The position numbers and the translations under genes were made by a program. Of a stretch of 42,635 nt of DNA, positions 26,290-35,165 are shown piece by piece. Under the pieces are notes generated by a model that was not told the origin of the DNA, made no database searches, and was given only the letters and a program-made list of their open reading frames with translations. The first letter of the stretch is position 1; each line of letters opens with the position of its first letter. Origin of the DNA: Pseudomonadota bacterium (GTDB lineage: Bacteria > Myxococcota_A > UBA796 > GCA-2862545); assembly GCA_947475315.1 (NCBI GenBank), contig CANJMY010000027.1, positions 1 to 42,635 on the forward strand. Direction: 5' to 3'.

Positions 26290-29200
26290 GTGTCCCTGCA
26301 GAGCGATCGAGCGAGGCTGGTCCAGCGCATTCAAGCTGAGCTTGGGCGTTGGAAGGTGTCCGATGGCGTGGACGTGGCGCGCTTCGCGGTGTTCGCGCGT
26401 GAGGCTGTGGCCCGCATGCGAGGGCCGTTCCTGACCCAGCGGGCGCCCCGCGAGGTGCTCACCGCGCTGGAGGAGGCGTTCACGTTCGCCCTCGTGCGGC
26501 CCGTGGGGGTGGCGCTGACCGTGGTCCGGCCGGCGGCCGGCGGTCGAGGCGTCGTGGCGATCGCCAACCTGGACGACCAGCCCTTCATCGTCGACACCCT
26601 CCGACTGGTCCTTCGCCGCGCCGGCGGTGAGCCGCTGCACGGCTTCAACATCGTCTTCCGCTGCGAGCGCGACGCGACCGGCGCCATGATCGGCGTCGGG
26701 GGCGCCGGGGGCACCACTGAGTCGCTGGCGCTGTTCATGACTGAGGAGCCCTGCGCGCTCGACGCCGACACGGCCAAGGCCACCGCGGACCTGTCGCACG
26801 CGATCCAGCTCGCCCGCGCGGCGGTGCGCGACTTCCACGCCATGCGCGTCGCCATGCAGCGGGTGATCGAGAAGGCTGACGCGCTGGGTTCGGCGCACCC
26901 CAGCCACGCGCTCGAGGAGACCGCGTCCTTCCTGCGCTGGCTCACCCACGAGAACTTCGTGTTCATGGGCATGGTGACCGACGAAGCCGCGCTCGGCATC
27001 GAGTCGATCGAGGGCCCGTTCCGCGGCAGCGCCGACGGCGTTTGGCCCGATCCGCACCCACCCGGCACGGTGTTCGTGCGCCGCTCCAGCATGAAAGCGC
27101 CCATCCACCGAGAGGGCCGCGTCGACGAGCTCAAGATCGTGCTCGGCGCGGGGACTGCGTCGGAGTCGACCCTCTTCGTGCGCGGCATGTTCACGCTGCG
27201 CGGCGTGTCGCAGCCCACCCGCAACGTGCCGATCGTGCGCGGCGTGCTGCGCGCTGAGTTTGAAGCGCAAGAGGCCCAGCCCGGATCCTTCCGCTACAAG
27301 TCGCTCGCCAACGCGTTCGACTCCCTGCCGACCGAGTTCGTGTTCACGTCGTCGCGCGAGTCGATCGCGCAGATGATGGACACCGTGCTCGAGAGCGAGA
27401 GCACGCACGAGCCCGCCGCCACCGTCCTGCCGCGCGCCGATGGCTCCGTGTTCTGCTTGGTGACGATGCCCAAGGGCGACTACTCCGACGACATGCGCCG
27501 CGAGCTGCAAGCGCGCGTGCTCGACGCGCTGCGTGCGCCCCACGCCGACTACGGCGTCTACATCGGCCGCTACGACACCGTGCTGCTGCACTTCTACCTG
27601 CCGGCCGCGCCTGACCGCGATCCCTCCACCGTGGTGGCGCTCGAAGACAGCCTGCGGCGCATGGCCCAGCCCTGGCCCGCGCGCCTGTGGGCTGCGGCAG
27701 AGTCCGCCTACGGTGAGGAGCACGCCGACGCGCTCGTCGCCAAGTACCAGCACGCGTTCCCCGCGGCGTATACCTCGCACACGACGCCCACGCGCGCGCT
27801 CGTCGACATCGCCTGCATGGAGGCGCTGTCGTCCGCCAACCCGGTGGTCGCGGACCTCTTCGAGGACGTCGACGACTCGGTCACGCTGCGCGTCTACCAG
27901 TCCGGCAACGTCTACCTGACCCAGATCGTCCCCGTGCTCGACGACTTCGGCCTGCGCGTGATCCGCTCGGTCGCCGTCCAGGTGGACCTGCGCGGCGAGG
28001 AGATCGAATTCGACTCGTTCACGCTCGCCTGCAAGGGCGCCGACCGCGAGGCGATCCTTCGCAACCGCGACTTGCTGCTCCAGGCGCTCCCCGCCGTGTT
28101 CGCGGGCCAGGTCGAGACCGATCCGCTGAGCGCGCTCGTCGTCAGCGCCGGCATCGACGTGTTCGCGGTCGACGTGCTGCGCGCCTACTCGCGCTACCTG
28201 CGCCAGCTGCAGGTCAACGTCACCGTCCCGCGCATCCAGACCATCCTGGTCGCTCGCTCTGACGTGATGCGTCGCCTCTACGACCTGTTCCGCGCGCGCT
28301 TCGATCCCGCGATCACCTCGCGCCGCGACGAGCACCTCGCGGTGGCCACCGACGCGCTCGACGAGCTGCTGCGCCGCGTCCGAACGCATGACGAGGACCT
28401 GGTCCTGGGCGGCCTGAACAACCTGATCCAGGCGACCCTCCGCACCAACGCCTTCCGCGACGACCGCGTCAGCCACTACCTGTCGTTCAAGTTCGAGTGC
28501 GCCCGCGTGCGCGACATGCGCGGCCAGCGCCCGCTCTACGAGATCTACGTCCACTCCCGTCAGGTGGAGGGTGTGCACCTGCGCTTCGGCAAGGTCGCGC
28601 GCGGCGGCCTGCGCTGGTCGGACCGCGCCGACTACCGCACCGAGGTCCTGGGCCTCGTCACCACGCAGCAGGTGAAGAACGTCGTGATTGTGCCCGAGGG
28701 CAGCAAGGGCGGCTTCTTCCTGCGCGAGCCGGACAAGGACGGCGCCGTTCGCCGCAAGCAGGCGGACCTGCTCTACGAGACCTTCATCCGCGGCCTGCTC
28801 GACCTCACCGACAACGTGGTCGCGGGCAAGACCGTGCACCCACCCAGCGTGGTGTGCTTGGACGGCGACGATCCGTACTTGGTGGTCGCGGCCGACAAGG
28901 GCACGGCGCACCTCTCGGACACCGCCAACCGCCTAAGCCTGGCCTACGGTCACTGGCTCGGCGACGCCTTCGCGTCGGGCGGCAGCCACGGCTACGATCA
29001 CAAGGTCGTCGGCATCACCGCGCGCGGCGGCTGGGTGCTGGTGCGGCGGCTGTTCGCCGAGCTGGGCAAGGACCCGTACTCTGAGCCGTTCACCGCGATC
29101 GGCATCGGCGACATGAGCGGCGACGTCTACGGCAACGGCCTGATCGAGTCGCCGCACACGCGGCTGCTGGCGGCGTTCAACCATGTCCACCTGTTCCTGG

Positions 29201-30966
29201 ATCCGGATCCGGACACGGCGCGCTCGTACGCCGAGCGCAAGCGCCTGTTCGACGCGGGCGGTCGCTTGGGCGGGTGGGATCAGTACGACCTGTCGACGGT
29301 GAGCGCGGGCGGCGGCGTCTACGATCGCGCGTCGAAGTCGGTGCCGCTCTCTGAGCAGGCGGCGGCCATGCTCGGCCTGACGCCGGGCGACACGCCCCCC
29401 GAGGACGTCATCCAGGCGATCCTCAAGATGGAGGTCGACCTGCTGTGGTCGGGCGGCATCGGCACGTACGTGAAGGCGTCGACCGAGACGCACGACGACG
29501 CGGACGATCGCGGCAACGACCGCTTCCGCATCGACGCGAGCGCGCTGCGCGTGAAGGTGGTGGGCGAGGGCGCCAACCTGTCGTTCACGCAGGCGGGCCG
29601 CATCGAGGCCGCGCAGCACGGCGTCCGGCTCAACACCGACTTCATCGACAACTCCGGCGGCGTCGATCTGTCCGACCATGAGGTCAACCTCAAGATCCTG
29701 CTGCGCGAGCCGGGCGTGCGCGGCGAGCTGGACTTCGACGCGCGCAACGTGCTGCTCGCCGAGCTGACCGACGAGGTCGCCTCGCTGGTGCTGGCCGACA
29801 ACGCCGTCCAGGGCTTGCAGATCAGCCGCGACGAGCTGCGCTCCAGGAAGGACATCTACCCGTTCGCCCGCGCGATCTCGTTCATCGAGCGCTACTTCGG
29901 CGTGACCCGCAAGGTGTGGACGCTGCCGGACGAGGACGAGCTGGGTCGGCGCGCCCGCGCGGGCACCGGCCTGACGCGGCCCGAGCTGGCCACGCTGTCC
30001 GCGCATGTGAAGCGCTTCGTCTACGCGGAGCTGCTCATGAGCGGCCGCGCGCGCAGCGTGTTCGGCCACCGCGACTTCCTGGTGAACTACTTCCCCAAGG
30101 CTATCCAGCAGCGCTACCTGCCGGACGTGCTGGGCCACCAGCTCGCCGACGAGATCGCGATGACCGTGGCGACGACGCGCGTGGTCGGTGACGCGGGCGC
30201 GTCGTTCGTGCCGATGGCGGTCGACTTCTCCGGGCGCGGCGTGGTGGACGTGGTCGACGCCTACCTGCGCGCGCTCGACGTGGCGCGCGCCGACGATGTG
30301 CGCGGCAGCCTGGAGGCGCTCGGCCCGGCCAGCGTCCTGCCGGTTCGCTACAAGCGCTGGATCGATCTCGACTTCGCGTGCCGCGCGGTCGCGGCCTATT
30401 GGCTGGGCGCCGGCGCGACGGTCCCGTCGGACGACGCGCTCCCGGCGATCACCTCGCTGGTGGATGTGGTGTGGTCGCGTCTGCCAGAGGCCGACCGCGC
30501 GAGTGGGGCGCCCTCGGACGCGATGGACCCGATCGCGGCGCTTCGCATCCGTCAGTCGGCGCAGCTGGCGACCGCGCTGCTCGTGCTGGAGCAGCCGGCC
30601 AGCGTGCGCACGCACCTGGACGATGCCGCGACGCTGCAGCTGGCCGCCGGCCGCGCGAGCCGTCTACAGGACATCGCCGCCGAGCTGCGCGCCCGCCCGG
30701 CGCACGGCGAGTGGGAGCCGATCGCGACGCAGATCTTGGCCAACCGCCTGCTCCGCTTGCTCCGCGATCTGGTGTCCGCGCTGCCGCGTCCGCCCGCCGG
30801 GACGCTCGTCGAGGACTTGGAGCCCGCGCTCGCCGCGGGGGCGCTCGCGCCGGTGCGCGCGCAGATCGACGCGATGCTCGGCCAGCGGGGGGGTGACCTC
30901 GCCACGCTGCTCGTCTTGGAAGAGCGCATCGCCAGCGCGATCGCCGGGCTGCGGAGCGCCTCATGA
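26290..30966 (+). CDS. gdhB: Large NAD-dependent glutamate dehydrogenase (GDH-180 class)
   Basis: 1558 residues from a GTG with GGAGGG just upstream, full length for the roughly 180-kDa NAD-specific class. The N-terminal about 700 residues are the regulatory ACT-like and helical region. The catalytic core includes GGLRWSDRADYRTEVLGLVT and VKNVVIVPEGSKGGFF near residues 770-815. The nucleotide-binding part carries GIGDMSGDVYGNGLIESPHT near 937 and VVGEGANLSFTQAGR near 1090. It converts glutamate to 2-oxoglutarate and ammonium, usually in the catabolic direction. It opens a four-gene operon joined by 4-nt overlaps to a phosphatase, a thioesterase and Maf. No frame break is seen over its length. 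Confidence 0.96.
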   Translation: MSLQSDRARLVQRIQAELGRWKVSDGVDVARFAVFAREAVARMRGPFLTQRAPREVLTALEEAFTFALVRPVGVALTVVRPAAGGRGVVAIANLDDQPFIVDTLRLVLRRAGGEPLHGFNIVFRCERDATGAMIGVGGAGGTTESLALFMTEEPCALDADTAKATADLSHAIQLARAAVRDFHAMRVAMQRVIEKADALGSAHPSHALEETASFLRWLTHENFVFMGMVTDEAALGIESIEGPFRGSADGVWPDPHPPGTVFVRRSSMKAPIHREGRVDELKIVLGAGTASESTLFVRGMFTLRGVSQPTRNVPIVRGVLRAEFEAQEAQPGSFRYKSLANAFDSLPTEFVFTSSRESIAQMMDTVLESESTHEPAATVLPRADGSVFCLVTMPKGDYSDDMRRELQARVLDALRAPHADYGVYIGRYDTVLLHFYLPAAPDRDPSTVVALEDSLRRMAQPWPARLWAAAESAYGEEHADALVAKYQHAFPAAYTSHTTPTRALVDIACMEALSSANPVVADLFEDVDDSVTLRVYQSGNVYLTQIVPVLDDFGLRVIRSVAVQVDLRGEEIEFDSFTLACKGADREAILRNRDLLLQALPAVFAGQVETDPLSALVVSAGIDVFAVDVLRAYSRYLRQLQVNVTVPRIQTILVARSDVMRRLYDLFRARFDPAITSRRDEHLAVATDALDELLRRVRTHDEDLVLGGLNNLIQATLRTNAFRDDRVSHYLSFKFECARVRDMRGQRPLYEIYVHSRQVEGVHLRFGKVARGGLRWSDRADYRTEVLGLVTTQQVKNVVIVPEGSKGGFFLREPDKDGAVRRKQADLLYETFIRGLLDLTDNVVAGKTVHPPSVVCLDGDDPYLVVAADKGTAHLSDTANRLSLAYGHWLGDAFASGGSHGYDHKVVGITARGGWVLVRRLFAELGKDPYSEPFTAIGIGDMSGDVYGNGLIESPHTRLLAAFNHVHLFLDPDPDTARSYAERKRLFDAGGRLGGWDQYDLSTVSAGGGVYDRASKSVPLSEQAAAMLGLTPGDTPPEDVIQAILKMEVDLLWSGGIGTYVKASTETHDDADDRGNDRFRIDASALRVKVVGEGANLSFTQAGRIEAAQHGVRLNTDFIDNSGGVDLSDHEVNLKILLREPGVRGELDFDARNVLLAELTDEVASLVLADNAVQGLQISRDELRSRKDIYPFARAISFIERYFGVTRKVWTLPDEDELGRRARAGTGLTRPELATLSAHVKRFVYAELLMSGRARSVFGHRDFLVNYFPKAIQQRYLPDVLGHQLADEIAMTVATTRVVGDAGASFVPMAVDFSGRGVVDVVDAYLRALDVARADDVRGSLEALGPASVLPVRYKRWIDLDFACRAVAAYWLGAGATVPSDDALPAITSLVDVVWSRLPEADRASGAPSDAMDPIAALRIRQSAQLATALLVLEQPASVRTHLDDAATLQLAAGRASRLQDIAAELRARPAHGEWEPIATQILANRLLRLLRDLVSALPRPPAGTLVEDLEPALAAGALAPVRAQIDAMLGQRGGDLATLLVLEERIASAIAGLRSAS

Positions 30967-31559
30967 CGACTTGGATCTTCGCGCGCCACGGGCAGTCTAC
31001 GGCCAACGCCGTCCCGATGCTGTCGGGCCATATGGATGTCGCCCTGACCGACCTGGGCCGCGAGCAGGCGGCGACGCTCGGCGCGGCGCTGCGCTCGCAC
31101 CGCATCGCCCGCGTCGTGTCGTCGGACCTGTCGCGCGCCTACGACACCGCCGTGATCGCCATGCGCGATCGGCCCCACGCGATCCGCACCACGCCGCGCC
31201 TGCGTGAGCGGCATCTGGGGTCGTGGACGGGGCTTCACTACGACGACATGCACCGCGTCGCGGGGCCCAACTTCCTCTCCACGCTGGACGCGGCGCCGCC
31301 GGACGGCGAGTCGCTGCGCGACGTGGCGCTGCGCGTGTTCGACGAGCTGGACGCGATGGACGACGGCCTGCCCACGCTGGTGGTCGCGCACGGCGGCGTG
31401 CTGCGCGCCGTCCTGGGCCTGTTCGACGCGCGCCCCGCGGTGCAGGTGCAGCGCGCGTTCGTGGTGAACGCAGCGCCGCATGTGCGCGTGGTGCCCAAGG
31501 GGACGTGGGGTGAATTGCGTGACGCGGTGCGTCGCGCGCCGTTTGGAGGGACTTCGTGA
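30963..31559 (+). CDS. Histidine phosphatase (phosphoglycerate mutase-like)
   Basis: 198 residues; the ATG overlaps the glutamate dehydrogenase stop in ATGA. The catalytic RHG is at residues 8-10 (WIFARHGQSTANA). Arg58 in SSDLSRAYDTA, Glu82 in LRERHLGSW and His143 in LVVAHGGVLRA complete the usual pocket. These cytoplasmic enzymes hydrolyse small phosphoesters, for example alpha-ribazole phosphate, sugar phosphates or phosphoserine; sequence does not tell which. The distance and pairing with a hotdog thioesterase and Maf in the same operon suggest a house-cleaning role for misformed metabolites. All active-site residues are present. Confidence 0.92.
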   Translation: MTTWIFARHGQSTANAVPMLSGHMDVALTDLGREQAATLGAALRSHRIARVVSSDLSRAYDTAVIAMRDRPHAIRTTPRLRERHLGSWTGLHYDDMHRVAGPNFLSTLDAAPPDGESLRDVALRVFDELDAMDDGLPTLVVAHGGVLRAVLGLFDARPAVQVQRAFVVNAAPHVRVVPKGTWGELRDAVRRAPFGGTS

Positions 31560-32047
31560 GCATGAACCCGGACGTGACGCAGACCGAGATGACCTGGATC
31601 GTGATGCCGGGTCAGGCCAACGCGCTGGGCACGGTGTTCGGTGGGCAGGTGATGGCCTGGGTGGACGTGTGCGCGGCCGTCGCGGCCCAGCGCTTCGCGC
31701 GAACGAACGTCGTGACCGCGGCGATGGACTCGTTGAGCTTCCTCGCCCCCGTTCGGCAGGGCGACATCGTGATCGTGAAGGGCATGGTGAACTGGGCGGG
31801 TCGCTCGTCGATGGAGGTGGGCGTGCGCGTGGAGCGCGAGGACCCGCGCACCGGCGTCCGCGAGCGCACCTCGACCGCGTACCTGACCTTTGTCGCGCTG
31901 GGCGACGATGGCCGCCCCACCGCCGTGCCCGACCTCAAGCCCGAGACCACCGAGCAGCGCCGCCGCTGGGACGAGGCTTGCGTCCGCAGACAGCAGCGCC
32001 TCGCAGCCAAGGCCGCCCTGCTCGCGAGCAAGGACCGCCCGCTGTGA
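31556..32047 (+). CDS. Hotdog-fold acyl-CoA thioesterase (YciA/BACH type)
   Basis: 163 residues from a GTG start with GGAGGG five bases upstream; the start overlaps the phosphatase stop in GTGA. The hotdog signature NALGTVFGGQVMAWVDVCAA has the conserved N-x-x-G-x-x-F-G-G and downstream Asp of hexameric YciA-like acyl-CoA hydrolases. FLAPVRQGDIVIVKGMVNWA continues the central sheet. It releases CoA from acyl-CoA esters in the cytoplasm. The Arg/Lys-rich C-terminal extension (from about residue 130) is typical for the family. Chain-length preference cannot be inferred. Confidence 0.93.
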   Translation: MSMNPDVTQTEMTWIVMPGQANALGTVFGGQVMAWVDVCAAVAAQRFARTNVVTAAMDSLSFLAPVRQGDIVIVKGMVNWAGRSSMEVGVRVEREDPRTGVRERTSTAYLTFVALGDDGRPTAVPDLKPETTEQRRRWDEACVRRQQRLAAKAALLASKDRPL

Positions 32048-32601
32048 GCGCGGTGTGGCTGGCGAGCGGATCACCGCGTCGTCGTGAGCTGCTGACGTGG
32101 TCGGGCATCGCCGTCGACGTCCACCCCACCGGCGTGCCCGAAGAGCGCGAGCCCGGCGAGGACCCGGTCGCGTGGGCGCGACGGTTGGCGCTCGCGAAGG
32201 CCACGCACGCGCAGACCGATCGCGTCGTGGTCGCGGCGGACACCGTGGTGCACCGTGAGGCGCGCGTGTTCGACAAGCCGGTCGATCGGACGGAGGCGGC
32301 GTCGCACCTGACCGCGTTGGCGGGCGGCTGGCACGCGGTGACCACCGGCGTCTGCGTCCGCCGCGGCGACCACCATCACGTGTTCCACGTCACGACCGAG
32401 GTGCGCTTCCGTGCGCTCTCAGAGTCGGAGATCGCCAGCTACCTGGCAACCGGCGAGGCGGACGACAAGGCCGGCGCCTACGGCATCCAGGGCCGCGGCG
32501 GCGCGTTCGTCGCCGAGCTTCGAGGCAGCTGGACGAACGTCATGGGTCTGCCGGTCGAGGAGACCCTGGCGGCGATCCGCGCGGTGGGCGACGCCCGCTA
32601 G
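32044..32601 (+). CDS. maf: Maf family nucleotide pyrophosphatase (YhdE type)
   Basis: 185 residues from a GTG overlapping the thioesterase stop in GTGA. It carries the Maf N-terminal signature VWLASGSPRRRELL, the metal-site Asp in VVAADTVVH, a conserved FDKPVDRTEAASHL and KAGAYGIQGRGG. The last is characteristic of the dTTP/UTP pyrophosphatase (YhdE) subgroup rather than the m7GTP subgroup. The enzyme hydrolyses non-canonical or excess nucleoside triphosphates and has been linked to division arrest. It closes the glutamate dehydrogenase operon; its stop overlaps the end of the convergent TPR membrane protein gene by 4 nt, so no terminator fits between them. Confidence 0.94.
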   Translation: MSAVWLASGSPRRRELLTWSGIAVDVHPTGVPEEREPGEDPVAWARRLALAKATHAQTDRVVVAADTVVHREARVFDKPVDRTEAASHLTALAGGWHAVTTGVCVRRGDHHHVFHVTTEVRFRALSESEIASYLATGEADDKAGAYGIQGRGGAFVAELRGSWTNVMGLPVEETLAAIRAVGDAR

Positions 32602-34097
32602 ATCGGGCCGCGCATGCGGCGCACGGCCATGCCGAACGTGATCACCCCCGCGAACACGAACACCACCATGCCCGTGTTCACGAGCGGGTCGCCCACCGCC
32701 TCGTGCAGGCCCGGCGCGACGGCCACCGCCAGCGCGACGGCGAACGCCACCAAGGACATCGTGGCCCACGGCGTCGTGTCGGCCTCCCGCGCGAGCTCCG
32801 CCTCCACCTCGCGGATCACAGGGTGCGTGCCCTCCTGCGCGGCCTCTTCGGCGGCCTGACGCTTGAGCTCGATGTCGCGTCGCCAGCGAATGGCGGCGCT
32901 GTCTTCGGCGGGGGCGACTGGCGAGGCGGTGACTGCGGCGTCGAGCGGCGAGGGCGCGTCCATCTCCGACACCCAGGCGCGCTGCGCGAAGGGCCCGCGC
33001 GTGGCGTCCGGGCTCAGCGCGCGGATGCGGGAGCGGGCGTCACATGCGGACAGCAACGAGCCCATGATCCGCGCGCGGGCGAGGCGAGCCTCGTCCTGGA
33101 ACTGACGACGGACCTCGGCGGCGGCCTCGGAGTCGTCGTCGTCGATGGAGCGATCCCAGCGGTTCAGCATGTCCTCCACCTCACGACGCACGTGCTCGTG
33201 CTCGTCGTGGACGGCGCGCAGCAGCTCGTCATGACAGACCAGCAGGTCGGCGTCGGCGGCGAGGCGGAGGCCCGCGGCCGGGTTGCGCGAGAGCAAGGCG
33301 CGGGCTCGGTCGTACACAGTGGGGAAGGGGAGCGGCTGACCCGCGGTGGCCAGGCGACCACAGGCCTTGAGCGTGATGAACGCGAGGTCCCGCGCGATGG
33401 GCTCGGCGGCGCGCGACCACAGCCCGACGCCTTGCTCGGCGCCGAGGGGGCCGAGCTGCTCGCGGGCCACGTCCAGCACGTCCTCCTCCTGCCCGGCCCG
33501 CAGCGCCAGCCACGCCAGGATGTAGACCGAGTACAGACGCACGTCGGTGCCGGGCTCGGTGTGCTGGCGCGCGGCGTGGGCGGCCTCTCCGGCGGCGCGC
33601 TCGTCGTGGGCGCGAACGGCGACCTGCGCCTTGAGCAGCCAGGCCTCGGCTGAAGCGGGCTCCAGGTCCAACACCTCGTCGAGCGAGGCCCGGGCTTCGT
33701 CCCACAGGCCCTTGCTGTACTGGCTGACCGCCCGCTGAAGCGCGGGGCGCGAAGGCCCGTCGTGCATGAGCGCGGCGCGAACGGGGCCGAGGAGCGCGTT
33801 GATCTCGCCGGTCTCCTCGGACGACGCGCGGAGGGCCTCCAGCTCGTTCTCGAACGCGACGCCGCAGGCGGCCTCGAAGTCCCGCAGCTCGTCGCACTGG
33901 CGCGCCGCGGTGGTGGTGGACCACACCCCGTCCGGGTCGCCCTCTGGGTCGGGCGTCCGTCCCTCCAGGCCGCGGCGGGCGGTCGCGTCCTCGGACGCCA
34001 CGGCGTCCAGGAGCTGACGGTCAAAGCGGACGACGACGGGTACGTCCAGATCGGCCCGTACGACGTCCCGTTCATACGGGCGGTCGTAAAGTGACAT
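32598..34097 (-). CDS. TPR-containing protein with two C-terminal membrane helices
   Basis: 499 residues, start supported by GGGGAGGG before the ATG. The N-terminal 120 residues are charged and helical. Residues about 118-260 look like tetratricopeptide repeats (LQRAVSQYSKGLWDEARASL, then DEVLDLEPASAEAWLLKAQV). A long helical region of Ala, Glu and Arg follows, possibly coiled coil. Two hydrophobic helices close the protein (about 440-460 and 470-490), so the bulk is probably cytoplasmic and anchored at the C-terminus. It starts 18 nt after the histidine kinase stop and is the last gene of the Cpx-like operon. It may act in envelope-stress signalling, but no family function is established. 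Confidence 0.72.
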   Translation of the reverse strand: MSLYDRPYERDVVRADLDVPVVVRFDRQLLDAVASEDATARRGLEGRTPDPEGDPDGVWSTTTAARQCDELRDFEAACGVAFENELEALRASSEETGEINALLGPVRAALMHDGPSRPALQRAVSQYSKGLWDEARASLDEVLDLEPASAEAWLLKAQVAVRAHDERAAGEAAHAARQHTEPGTDVRLYSVYILAWLALRAGQEEDVLDVAREQLGPLGAEQGVGLWSRAAEPIARDLAFITLKACGRLATAGQPLPFPTVYDRARALLSRNPAAGLRLAADADLLVCHDELLRAVHDEHEHVRREVEDMLNRWDRSIDDDDSEAAAEVRRQFQDEARLARARIMGSLLSACDARSRIRALSPDATRGPFAQRAWVSEMDAPSPLDAAVTASPVAPAEDSAAIRWRRDIELKRQAAEEAAQEGTHPVIREVEAELAREADTTPWATMSLVAFAVALAVAVAPGLHEAVGDPLVNTGMVVFVFAGVITFGMAVRRMRGPI

Positions 34098-34115
34098 GAG
34101 GCCCTCCCCAAGGCA

Positions 34116-35165
34116 TCAGCCCTTCACACGTCCTGAGCCTCTTGGCAGGTCAATCCAGGTGTGTGCGCCGCCGGTTGGGCTGTTTGCAGCCCCGGCGTCG
34201 CCCTGATGGGCACGGGCGATCTGCCGCACCAGCGCGAGCCCAAGTCCTTCCCCACGGGGCGGTTGGGCGGTCGTCGTGGGGCCACGCCAAAACGGCTCGA
34301 AGGCGCGCTCCTCGTCTCCGGGGGCGAACCCGGGGCCGTTGTCCTTCACCAGGAAGCGGACCCGGTCCGGCGTGGCCTGCACGGTGAGCGACACCTGCGT
34401 GCCGCCATAGCGACGGCCGTTGTCGAGCAGCCCGGAGAGCGCCCGCGCGAGCAGTGTGGCGTCGGCGGTCAGCTCGCCCGCCTCGCCCTCGAACGTGGCG
34501 GAGTCGGACGGCAGGTGGGCCAGCTCCAACGCGCGCGCGGCGACGTCGCGGACCGAGAGCTCCCGAGGGGCGATCGCCTCGAAGTTGATGCGTGCCGCGG
34601 CGAGCAGGTCACCGACGAGCCCGTCCATGCCGGCGATCTCGGCGTCCAGCTCGTCGTAGAGCGTGGGGGGGGCGCTGCCCTCGCGGGCCATCTCCACCAG
34701 CACCCGGGCGCGCCCCAGCGGGCTGCGCAGCTCATGCGAGACGGCGGCCATCAGGGCGCGCTGGTCGCGCAGCTGCGTCGCCAGGCGGTCGGCGAGCCCC
34801 CGCAGCGCCTCCGACACCTCGCCCACCTCACCGGGCTCCGTCACCAGGGCCGAGCGGCGGTCGAGCTGGCCACCCTGGAGTTCACCCGCGACGGCGGCCA
34901 GCCGCCGCAGCGGCCGGGCGATGCGCCACGTCGCCGCCCAGCCCAGCGGCCACAGCAGCGAGACGGTCGTGAACCACAGGCAGAGCAGCCCTGACACGCT
35001 GGGCGAGGGGCCGAGCACAGAGCGCCCCCAGGCGCCCGCGACCGCGCCCACCGACAGCGCGACCAGCCCGAACAGGAACACCGTGCGGTGGATGCCGCGC
35101 GCCAGGATCCAGGCAGGTGACCACCGACGCCGATGGTGGCGATCGTGGTGGTGGCGGTGCCTCAT
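34116..35165 (-). CDS. Sensor histidine kinase, Cpx/Rst-like, with His-rich N-terminus
   Basis: 349 residues; its ATG overlaps the response-regulator stop in ATGA. The cytoplasmic start MRHRHHHDRHHRRRW has six His within 11 residues. Two membrane helices (about 27-46 and 58-80) enclose only a very short periplasmic loop, so sensing of large periplasmic ligands is unlikely. HAMP (about 80-130), HisKA with His144 in VSHELRSPLGRARVLVEMA, and the ATPase boxes LLDNGRRYGG, KDNGPGFAPGDE and GEGLGLALVRQIAR are intact. It presumably phosphorylates the regulator encoded just upstream. The His cluster could bind nickel, zinc or copper in the cytoplasm; that is inference. Confidence 0.93.
   Translation of the reverse strand: MRHRHHHDRHHRRRWSPAWILARGIHRTVFLFGLVALSVGAVAGAWGRSVLGPSPSVSGLLCLWFTTVSLLWPLGWAATWRIARPLRRLAAVAGELQGGQLDRRSALVTEPGEVGEVSEALRGLADRLATQLRDQRALMAAVSHELRSPLGRARVLVEMAREGSAPPTLYDELDAEIAGMDGLVGDLLAAARINFEAIAPRELSVRDVAARALELAHLPSDSATFEGEAGELTADATLLARALSGLLDNGRRYGGTQVSLTVQATPDRVRFLVKDNGPGFAPGDEERAFEPFWRGPTTTAQPPRGEGLGLALVRQIARAHQGDAGAANSPTGGAHTWIDLPRGSGRVKG

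Noticed and set aside
26149-30615. Long minus-strand open frames opposite glutamate dehydrogenase
   Set aside because: They lack any recognisable motif, while the plus strand encodes a full-length conserved enzyme.
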